A DNA stretch of 5,750 nucleotides, from contig MWBK01000213.1 of the NCBI GenBank assembly GCA_002069025.1, positions 1 through 5,750 on the forward strand, in the 5' to 3' direction. This document shows positions 1-5,296 of this stretch, piece by piece. Each line of letters starts with the position of its first letter. Position 1 is the stretch's first letter. A program made the translations under genes and the position numbers. A model generated the notes under the pieces. That model was not told the DNA's origin. It saw nothing but the letters and a program-made list of their open reading frames with translations, and did not search any database. Source of the DNA: Bacteroidetes bacterium ADurb.Bin302. GTDB lineage: Bacteria; Bacteroidota; Bacteroidia; Bacteroidales; Paludibacteraceae.

Positions 1-297
1 CTGCTGGACATTGATATCATCAAAGTCGTTATCAAGACTGTTGACCGCTTGCTGGGACGTAAGGAAGGAGAAGATTTGAATTTGATTACCTACGTTACCG
101 ACCGTCTGGGACACGATGCCCGTTATGCTATCGACTCCACCAAACTCCAAAAAGAATTAGGCTGGGAACCGAGCCTGCAATTTGAGGAAGGCATCGAAAA
201 GACTGTCCGCTGGTATCTTGAAAATCAGGAGTGGATGGATAATATTACTTCGGGGGAGTATGAGAGGTATTATGAGGAGATGTATAGAGGAAGATAA
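1..297 (+). CDS. rfbB: dTDP-glucose 4,6-dehydratase (RmlB/RfbB), C-terminal part, 5' end outside window
   Basis: Frame 1 is open from the first base, giving the last 98 codons of a longer protein, with stop TAA at 295-297. RmlB is a cytoplasmic NAD-dependent short-chain dehydrogenase/reductase that converts dTDP-glucose to dTDP-4-keto-6-deoxyglucose, the second step towards dTDP-rhamnose. The family's C-terminal signature is plain: DRLGHDARYAID at window residues 34-45, then a KELGWEP block around 51-57, a WYL segment, and a tail ending in SGEYERYYEEMY. The full family length is about 350-380 residues, so the NAD-binding Rossmann region and catalytic Tyr-Lys lie upstream of the window. A TTG at 49 could be read as a start, but homology runs through it, so the gene is partial rather than short. 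G+C is clearly higher than in the genes from 806 onwards. The identification is firm. Whether the operon continues past the 5S gene is not known. Confidence 0.93.
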   Translation: MLDIDIIKVVIKTVDRLLGRKEGEDLNLITYVTDRLGHDARYAIDSTKLQKELGWEPSLQFEEGIEKTVRWYLENQEWMDNITSGEYERYYEEMYRGR

Positions 298-305
298 AAA
301 TGTGG

Positions 306-415
306 GTTGGTGATTATAGCAGTATGAATAGACCTCTTCCCATTCCGAACAGAGAAGTCAAACATACTTGCGCCGATGGTACTGCATTCATGTGGGAGAG
401 TAGGACGTTGCCAAT
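306..415 (+). rRNA. rrf: 5S ribosomal RNA, isolated copy
   Basis: This is a complete 5S rRNA of about 110 nt. Visible landmarks are the helix III/loop region CTCTTCCCATTCCGAACAGA (335-354), then GCGCCGATGGTACTGC (370-385) and GGGAGAGTAGG (394-404), all near-invariant in Bacteroides-type 5S. Helix I closes over 8 pairs, 307-314 with 407-414, allowing G-U. Helix II is a perfect 6-bp match, AGTATG (321-326) with CATACT (363-368). This stem is much more A/T-rich than the GC-rich helix II usual in this group, as I remember it. The gene begins only 9 bases after the rfbB stop, and no 23S or 16S sequence or tRNA adjoins it, so it is an orphan copy rather than the end of an rRNA operon. I see no Bacteroidetes-type TAnnTTTG promoter directly before it, so it may be read from within or upstream of rfbB. 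The exact ends are estimated to within a few bases. The intact pairing argues against a decayed pseudogene, but incorporation into ribosomes cannot be judged. Confidence 0.9.
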
Positions 416-442
416 GATTCTCACGGGTTGAATATAAATATA

Positions 443-482
443 CCGATTGTCTGTAAGACCCGCAGATGTCGCAATTGGTTTT
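443..482 (+). terminator. Possible Rho-independent terminator after the 5S gene
   Basis: CCGATTG (443-449) pairs with CAATTGG (472-478) over 7 positions, one of them G-U. An inner 4-bp stem, TCTG (450-453) with CAGA (463-466), extends it. TTTT (479-482) and further T-rich sequence follow directly. Position (28 bases after the 5S gene) and the T-run fit a terminator for the 5S transcript. The stem is moderately weak and has an internal asymmetric loop, so the call is tentative. Confidence 0.45.
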
Positions 483-529
483 ATTCTAATTTAAACAAAT
501 GGGAAATATTAAGATTTTTCATCAATGTT

Positions 530-558
530 AGATTGGACTACAAAGGATAGTCCAATCT
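530..558 (+). repeat. Perfect 11-bp inverted repeat (hairpin)
   Basis: AGATTGGACTA (530-540) and TAGTCCAATCT (548-558) are exact reverse complements around the 7-base loop CAAAGGA. No T-run follows, so it is not a standard terminator. It could be an RNA hairpin in a leader transcript or a protein-binding site in DNA. No function can be assigned. Confidence 0.7.
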
Positions 559-612
559 GTAGGAAGACTTGTCGACGACAAGCAAGTTGAGTTCTGTGCA
601 GTGTGCTTACTC

Positions 613-658
613 CTGACCGTGGGTAGCTTGATATGCCCATAGCTGTCAGCTATATCAA
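613..658 (+). promoter_or_regulatory. Two mutually exclusive hairpins, possible leader switch
   Basis: Two stems compete for the same bases. In form B, CTGAC (613-617) pairs with GTCAG (645-649), and 619-625 pairs with 634-640 (7 pairs, two of them G-U), around the loop 626-633. In form A, TTGAT (628-632) pairs with ATCAA (654-658), and ATAGCT (639-644) pairs with AGCTAT (648-653) around the triloop 645-647. Because 634-649 is used by both, only one form can exist at a time. This resembles attenuator or riboswitch geometry, but no ligand class or leader peptide is recognised. Confidence 0.35.
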
Positions 659-755
659 TCTTATTGGATGCGCTGTCACTTTATAAAGCCACCAAAGAGA
701 GAAAGATACAAAAAGAACAAAACGCAAGATGAGACCATAAGATCAGATTATCTTT

Positions 756-788
756 TCCGTAAGGCATGTGCAATGCGTGCCTTACGGA
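756..788 (+). promoter_or_regulatory. 11-bp inverted repeat just upstream of wzx
   Basis: TCCGTAAGGCA (756-766) and TGCCTTACGGA (778-788) are exact reverse complements with an 11-base spacer, ending 17 bases before the wzx start codon at 806. The GC-rich arms contrast with the A/T-rich surroundings. ATTTAA follows, too weak a T-run for a confident terminator. It could be an attenuator, an operator, or a hairpin that stabilises the 5' end of the operon mRNA. Confidence 0.55.
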
Positions 789-805
789 TTTAACTCACTT
801 AGATA

Positions 806-2248
806 ATGGGACTAAAAAAGAACATACTATATAGCGGCTTCCTTACCACTTCATTATATATCTTTCAATTTATCACTTACCCATACGTTGCCCGCGTGCT
901 TGGAGTAACGAATATTGGTATCTGCAATTATGTACAGAGTATTGTTCAGTACTTCTGTCTATTCAGCATGTTGGGAATTAGCACTCTTGGTGTTAGGGAA
1001 ATTGCTAAATGTAATGGTGATAAACTTAAATTAAATCAGACGTTTTCCCAATTATTTACTTTAAATGCAGTGTTCACGGTAATTGTATTAGCCATTTATT
1101 TCCTATTGATAGAAATAATTCCCAATTTTAACCAGTATAGGAAATTACTTTATATAGGTGCAACGCAAATATTTTTTGGAACATTTGCTGTAGAATGGCT
1201 TTTCCGAGGGCTGGAAGAATTTAAGTATATTACAGTAAGGACGTTATTTGTTCGTTTGGCGTATGTGATATCTGTGTTTGTATTTGTCCGTACTAGTAAT
1301 GATTACACGATATACTTTTTGATATACTCCGCAATGGTTATCGCAAATGGTATAATAAACTGGAGTTATGGGAAACGCTTTGTCAGATTTTCACTTCAAT
1401 CAATATCATTAATTCGACCTTATGTGAAACCATTGATATTTTTGGGGTCACAGTTAATTCTAACCTCTTTATATACAACTTTTAATACCGTTTACTTGGG
1501 AATGACTTGCGGTGATACAGAAGTCGGATATTACACTACTGCCACCAAAATAGAAAACATAGTACTGGCTCTATATTCTTCATTTACCCTTGTGATGATG
1601 CCGCGTATCAGTTCATTAATGCAGTCTGAGAGGCAAGACGACATCAAGCGACTATTACAAAGCTCTTTTAATTTGCTTTTTGCATTCGTATTTCCTTGTA
1701 TTTTCTTTTCTGAATTTTATGCACACGAATTGGTCTATTTAGTTGCGGGAAATGGGTATGAGGGAGCTGTTCTTCCCATGAGAATAGTGATGCCATTAAT
1801 GTTAGTTGTTGGATTAGAACAGATACTTATTGTACAGATTTTGATGCCAAGTCGATCAGACAAACAAGTGTTCGTCAACTCTATTATTGGAGCGGTATGC
1901 AGCATCTTATTAAATGTATTGCTCGTTTCCAAGTTTGAAAGTATTGGTTCTTCTATTGTTTGGTTTGTCAGTGAATTAGCTGTAATGACCACAGCTCTTT
2001 ACTTCGTTAAACAGAAATATTTTGATATTGTATTTTTTACGAATATGGTGAGGCATTTACTGTCCTTTATACCAATGTTGTCAATCTATTATTTTATATA
2101 TAGAATAGTAGAACAAAGTTGGGTATGCTTTTCATTAGGCTTTATATTTACATTAATATATTGCCATTTTGTATTGTTGTATATAGTTAAAAATGACGTA
2201 TATATTACATTCAAAAAATTGCTAATTTCCAAATATATAAAAAGATGA
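806..2248 (+). CDS. wzx: Wzx-type lipid-linked oligosaccharide flippase
   Basis: This 480-residue, very hydrophobic protein belongs to the polysaccharide biosynthesis flippase family (MOP superfamily, PF01943-like). It should move the undecaprenyl-diphosphate-linked repeat unit from the cytoplasmic to the periplasmic face of the inner membrane. The N-terminus has the family pattern: a KKN start, a first membrane helix, then PYVARVLG at about 26-33 and a GIS...LGVREIAK block ending in the first cytoplasmic loop. The FRGLEEFKY motif at 133-141 is also typical. Alternating hydrophobic segments suggest 12-14 membrane helices, and the length is usual. ATG 806 is the first possible start because an in-frame TAG lies at 800-802. 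There is no clear Shine-Dalgarno sequence, as is common in Bacteroidetes. The last codons overlap the next gene by ATGA (2245-2248), indicating translational coupling. Substrate specificity cannot be read from sequence. Confidence 0.92.
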   Translation: MGLKKNILYSGFLTTSLYIFQFITYPYVARVLGVTNIGICNYVQSIVQYFCLFSMLGISTLGVREIAKCNGDKLKLNQTFSQLFTLNAVFTVIVLAIYFLLIEIIPNFNQYRKLLYIGATQIFFGTFAVEWLFRGLEEFKYITVRTLFVRLAYVISVFVFVRTSNDYTIYFLIYSAMVIANGIINWSYGKRFVRFSLQSISLIRPYVKPLIFLGSQLILTSLYTTFNTVYLGMTCGDTEVGYYTTATKIENIVLALYSSFTLVMMPRISSLMQSERQDDIKRLLQSSFNLLFAFVFPCIFFSEFYAHELVYLVAGNGYEGAVLPMRIVMPLMLVVGLEQILIVQILMPSRSDKQVFVNSIIGAVCSILLNVLLVSKFESIGSSIVWFVSELAVMTTALYFVKQKYFDIVFFTNMVRHLLSFIPMLSIYYFIYRIVEQSWVCFSLGFIFTLIYCHFVLLYIVKNDVYITFKKLLISKYIKR

Positions 2249-3069
2249 TAGTACCGGTAATACTTCTCAATTACAATTCTTCTTCTGATTGCCGCAAATG
2301 CGTTTCTTTTCTGAAACGGCAACAAGGCATTGGCTTGGAAATCATTATTGTGGATAATTGTTCACGAGAAGATGATTGCATTGAGGTAAAAAAACTGTGT
2401 CAAGAGCAAGGATGCACGTTCATCCAAGCCTCTGAAAACCGAGGTTATAACGCCGGTAATAATATCGGTTTACGTTATGCGGCCGAAAAAGGCTACGAAT
2501 ATGCGTTGATTGCTAATCCTGATATGGAGTTTCCACAAGAAGATTACATCAAGAAGTTGGTCGCTAAAATGGAACAAGATGATACCATAGCTGTTTGTGC
2601 AAGCGATATTGTCAATCCGGATGGCAGACATCAGAATCCTCAAAGGGAAGTCACTTACAATGAAGAGTTATTTTGGTTTATGGAGATTCTACGAAATAGA
2701 AAATCAAAGAAATGGTATCTATGCGACTTCACTCAATCCGGATATTGTGAGAAAGTCAGTGGCTGTTGCTTATTGCTTCGGATAGATTTTGTGCAAAATA
2801 TTGGTTTTTTCGACGAGAATGTATTTTTATACTCAGAAGAATCCATCCTTGCAAAGCAAGTGAAACTCACCAACAAAAGGGCGTATTATCTTGCCGATTC
2901 ACAAGCGATTCATCAGCATATCGAAAGCCAAAAAGGAGCAAGCAAGCTTCGAATGAAGATTCTCTTCAAATCCCGTAACTATTATCTGCATAAATATAGC
3001 GGATATTACGGATTAAAACTGCAATTATTGCTATTGTTTAAACATTTTCAAAAACTTACAATAAAATAA
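2245..3069 (+). CDS. Glycosyltransferase family 2 (rhamnosyltransferase-like)
   Basis: This is a 274-residue soluble GT-A fold glycosyltransferase, likely transferring a sugar from a nucleotide donor to the growing lipid-linked repeat unit on the cytoplasmic side. GT2 motifs appear in order: VILLNYNSS at residues 5-13; IIIVDNCS at 33-40, with the nucleotide-binding Asp; ENRGYNAGNNIGL at 64-76; and NPDM at 91-94 in the place of the metal-binding DxD. SGCCLLLRID at 172-181 and FFDENVFLYSEES at 188-200 follow, where many relatives have an ED catalytic pair and this one has EE. This is the subfamily often annotated as rhamnosyltransferase or dTDP-rhamnose transferase, which would suit the nearby rfbB, but the sugar is inferred. 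It overlaps wzx by 4 bases and stops 7 bases before the acyltransferase start. Its G+C is somewhat higher than that of its neighbours (25/60 at 2281-2340), which hints at mosaic origin. Confidence 0.93.
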   Translation: MIVPVILLNYNSSSDCRKCVSFLKRQQGIGLEIIIVDNCSREDDCIEVKKLCQEQGCTFIQASENRGYNAGNNIGLRYAAEKGYEYALIANPDMEFPQEDYIKKLVAKMEQDDTIAVCASDIVNPDGRHQNPQREVTYNEELFWFMEILRNRKSKKWYLCDFTQSGYCEKVSGCCLLLRIDFVQNIGFFDENVFLYSEESILAKQVKLTNKRAYYLADSQAIHQHIESQKGASKLRMKILFKSRNYYLHKYSGYYGLKLQLLLLFKHFQKLTIK

Positions 3070-3076
3070 TAAGCAA

Positions 3077-4081
3077 ATGGCTAAAGAAAGAAGTGCTTCG
3101 ATTGATATGGTAAAAGGGTTGGCTATAATGACACTCTTTTTCTTACATTTTGAGAATGGAAATATATCTGATAATTTTTGTTTTATCGTTAGATCTCCAG
3201 TCTTTTACATTGTTGTCGGTTGGCTTTGGGGAATGTCATCAAACGAACGTACAATAAAAGGACATTGGGAAAAACGGAAAAAAGGACTTGTTGTGCCATA
3301 TCTGTGGTTTTCATTGATTTTTTTGATAATTGATCTTATTTTTCTCGCATTCCATTGTATTTCTATCCAAATCCTGTTAAGAGATATTTATAAAACTGTT
3401 ATTCTACGAGGAATCGGTACTTTATGGTTCTTGCCATCATTGTTATTAGGAGAATTACTATTCCTGTGGTCTAAAAATAAAAGTTGGATATTAAAATCAT
3501 CGCTTTATTTAGTTAGTTTCGCAATAATGTGTTATTATGGCTATTGGCATAACAATATTTTCTACGAAACACCTCAACTGAAAGATATATTAAATGCTCC
3601 TTTCCGAGTCTTTTTAGACTCAGTAACTACCTACTTCTACGTAGGTATAGCCTACTATTTTTCAAGAAGCTACGGAAAAGAATTGTTTCATAAGTCAAAG
3701 CAAATATTATTTATTGTTGGTTCTATCTGTTGCATAATCGCCCTATTTTTCAGTATATATCCATTAGTCGGAATCAATGGCGAAATGATTTTTATTTTGA
3801 AGAATATATTTGCCGGTATAGGTATTTTATTGCTATTCAGGTCTATAGAAAAGTTTAAGCCTCTTTCTGTACCATTTAGCTATTTTGGTAAAAATTCTCT
3901 GATAGTTATGTCTATGCATTGGGCTTTGTGTGAAATAGTTTTAGTTGTTGATAAAAATATTCTGGGATATGATGAGTATTCTGGAATAAGAGCTCTTGTG
4001 TATTTTGTTATTGCAGTCTTTGCTATGATTGGTATAATTGAGTTGATAAATCGCAAGTTTCGCTTTATAATAGGTAAATAA
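3077..4081 (+). CDS. Acyltransferase family 3 membrane protein (probable polysaccharide O-acetyltransferase)
   Basis: This is a 334-residue integral membrane protein of the acyltransferase-3 family (PF01757), which includes O-acetyltransferases that modify surface polysaccharides with acyl groups from the cytoplasmic side. The N-terminus carries the family signature: SIDMVKGLAIM at residues 8-18, followed by LFFLHF with the conserved His at 24. RSPVFYIVVGW at 39-49 matches the usual second-helix pattern, and a basic stretch followed by VVPYLWFS fits the next helix. About ten hydrophobic segments follow, and total length is normal for a stand-alone AT3 protein without a SGNH domain. ATG 3077 has an A-rich leader and no Shine-Dalgarno sequence. 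The stop overlaps the next start (TAATG, 4079-4083), so it belongs to the same operon. Two small perfect hairpins lie in its coding sequence at 3606-3621 and 3628-3647. The acyl group and acceptor sugar are unknown. A succinyl or other acyl donor is also possible. Confidence 0.88.
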   Translation: MAKERSASIDMVKGLAIMTLFFLHFENGNISDNFCFIVRSPVFYIVVGWLWGMSSNERTIKGHWEKRKKGLVVPYLWFSLIFLIIDLIFLAFHCISIQILLRDIYKTVILRGIGTLWFLPSLLLGELLFLWSKNKSWILKSSLYLVSFAIMCYYGYWHNNIFYETPQLKDILNAPFRVFLDSVTTYFYVGIAYYFSRSYGKELFHKSKQILFIVGSICCIIALFFSIYPLVGINGEMIFILKNIFAGIGILLLFRSIEKFKPLSVPFSYFGKNSLIVMSMHWALCEIVLVVDKNILGYDEYSGIRALVYFVIAVFAMIGIIELINRKFRFIIGK

Positions 4082-4959
4082 TGTTTGTTTTTTTACGAAA
4101 TATAACAACAAGATGGTGCACGATGGCTATATTTATAGTTGTACTGTTTTGTATTCGCTATATCCCCTTAGAATCTCGTGCAGGGCCAAGTGACATTAAA
4201 ACAGGAGTGTCCTTTTTATGTTTGTTGTTCTTGATCCTTAGAACAAGATACATATCCAAAGCATTAGTGTTTTCTGCAATGTATTATGTTGTTGTTCTAT
4301 CGTTGTGTCTATTCCATCCGATAACATTTAGGTGGTCGACAATGCTCTATCTGTTGTCATTTATAATAGTATATATAACATATTATAATTTAGTTGTTGT
4401 TCACCATGTAATAGATTATAAGGTGTTTGTTAAAGTTCTTATTGGGCTAATCTATGCGTATACTTTTTGTTTAATCGTACAACAGGGTTTGATATTGATA
4501 GGCGTACGTGAGTTCCCATTATTGAATTTAACACAGTTCTTGAATCGTGGTATCGGTGCAAATTCTTTGTCTGGAGAGCCGTCACATTCTGCAAGAATTA
4601 TGGCAGTGTTATATCTTGCCTTAATTCGTATGGCTGAAATTAAATATAATCGAAAGATAAAGGTTAAAGAAATGTGGTATGTTTATAAGTTACCGACGAT
4701 AGCATTCCTTTGGTCAATGTTTACCATGGGTAGTGCTACTGCTATGATAGGGATTGTTTTGCTGTCTTTGTATTTTATAGACATGCGACATCTGTCTGTC
4801 GCAATAGTTATATTTTGTACATTTATGGTAGCTGCACCGCATATTGATTATAAACCTGTACAACGTGTGCATGCAGTTGTTACAGCTATTTTTACAGGTG
4901 ATAAAGAAACTGTTTTTAAGGCAGATGATAGTGCGGCTTCAAGAGTAATTCCTATATGA
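4081..4959 (+). CDS. wzy: Wzy-like O-antigen/capsule polymerase, N-terminal portion (split gene)
   Basis: These 292 residues are highly hydrophobic, with about eight or nine predicted membrane segments. Position among wzx and glycosyltransferase genes, topology, and the SGEPSHSAR motif at residues 164-172 (EPSH-type motif of O-antigen polymerases) support a Wzy, which joins repeat units in the periplasm. The frame ends with DDSAASRVIPI and TGA (4957-4959), in what looks like the large periplasmic loop, too early for this family (usually about 380-450 residues). The missing C-terminus is encoded in the -1 frame by the next open frame, starting at ATG 4956. Joined, they would give about 400 residues. 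The two frames are both open from 4932 to 4956, so an indel in this short interval explains the break. Either this is a one-base deletion that inactivated wzy, a sequencing error, or a two-piece protein made by coupled translation. The start overlaps the acyltransferase stop. Wzy proteins are poorly conserved, so the function is inferred. Confidence 0.8.
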   Translation: MFVFLRNITTRWCTMAIFIVVLFCIRYIPLESRAGPSDIKTGVSFLCLLFLILRTRYISKALVFSAMYYVVVLSLCLFHPITFRWSTMLYLLSFIIVYITYYNLVVVHHVIDYKVFVKVLIGLIYAYTFCLIVQQGLILIGVREFPLLNLTQFLNRGIGANSLSGEPSHSARIMAVLYLALIRMAEIKYNRKIKVKEMWYVYKLPTIAFLWSMFTMGSATAMIGIVLLSLYFIDMRHLSVAIVIFCTFMVAAPHIDYKPVQRVHAVVTAIFTGDKETVFKADDSAASRVIPI

Positions 4960-5279
4960 ATTTCTTTGCTCTTGATTTTGCAGATTCCACCACATGGTTT
5001 GGTAAAGGCATTGATTATTCAGACAAAATAAGCAGTAAACATCATGAACGGGTATATGCTCGTGTTTTAGGAAACATAAATGAATATGGCTTGATTAGTT
5101 ATATTTTCTTGTTGCTATTAGTTTATAGTTGTATGATATATCGTTTGTTTTCATTAGAAACACTTTTCCTTGTTTTTCTATTTTCTGGGACATTAGGTAA
5201 TGTTCCATATGGTTGGGGAGCTATGATGATATTCACAACGATTAGATACTTTCAGGAAGATAACTATTGGGTAAATTGA
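4956..5279 (+). CDS. wzy: Wzy-like polymerase, C-terminal portion in shifted frame
   Basis: This 107-residue open frame continues the polymerase in the -1 frame relative to 4081-4959. Its first third is hydrophilic, with TTWFGKGIDY at residues 12-21, the kind of W/FG.G segment that follows the DSxxxR stretch in Wzy/RfaL-like periplasmic loops. Two or three membrane helices then follow, at about residues 46-67 and 68-98, and a short polar tail ends the protein. Such a fragment is unlikely to be functional alone. The ATG lies in an ATGA overlap with the stop of the first part, the same junction used by wzx and the GT2 gene, so a terminating ribosome could restart here. Alternatively the ATG is an internal Met exposed by a frameshift. 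Adding one A at 4956 (giving CCT ATA ATG AAT) fuses the frames exactly. The gene ends 17 bases before the GT4 start. Confidence 0.75.
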   Translation: MNFFALDFADSTTWFGKGIDYSDKISSKHHERVYARVLGNINEYGLISYIFLLLLVYSCMIYRLFSLETLFLVFLFSGTLGNVPYGWGAMMIFTTIRYFQEDNYWVN

Positions 5280-5296
5280 AATACAATTTATAACAA

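Larger units (their letters stand above)
416..805 (+). other. 390-bp non-coding, hairpin-rich interval between 5S rRNA and wzx
   Basis: No reading frame here looks like a real gene; stops are frequent in all frames and no protein remnant is recognisable. The interval instead holds several perfect inverted repeats: 443-478, 530-558, 568-582, 613-658 and 756-788. A purine-rich unstructured stretch lies at about 690-730, and the 10-bp palindrome CTTTATAAAG sits at 679-688. I found no TAnnTTTG Bacteroidetes -7 element on the + strand, so the wzx promoter is unassigned. In Bacteroides capsule loci, long untranslated leaders are known to control elongation through UpxY-type antiterminators. A similar role here is only an inference, and no upxY or upxZ gene is in view. 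Confidence 0.6.

Noticed and set aside
49..297. A short 82-residue protein starting at TTG 49
   Set aside because: The frame is open from base 1 and RmlB homology extends upstream of 49, so this is the tail of a longer gene.
676..738. Minus-strand 20-residue hydrophobic peptide frame, possibly a type I toxin
   Set aside because: The length is within chance expectation, and no promoter or antisense RNA arrangement could be shown.
756..795. Rho-independent terminator before wzx
   Set aside because: The stem is good, but only ATTTAA follows, without a proper T-run, so it was listed as an unassigned regulatory palindrome.
416..805. Invertible capsule promoter of the Bacteroides type
   Set aside because: No pair of matching inverted repeats separated by a promoter-sized segment was found, nor a TAnnTTTG element. 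The repeats present are short-looped hairpins.
1735..2325. Minus-strand open frames of 85 and 78 codons over the wzx end and GT2 start
   Set aside because: They are antisense to well-supported genes and resemble no known family.
2597..2978. Two + strand frames of 62 and 70 codons inside GT2
   Set aside because: They lie wholly within the GT2 coding sequence in other frames and show no recognisable features.
4940..4965. Programmed -1 ribosomal frameshift in wzy
   Set aside because: No X XXY YYZ slippery heptamer and no obvious downstream stem-loop or pseudoknot at the right spacing were seen. A mutation or coupled restart is simpler.
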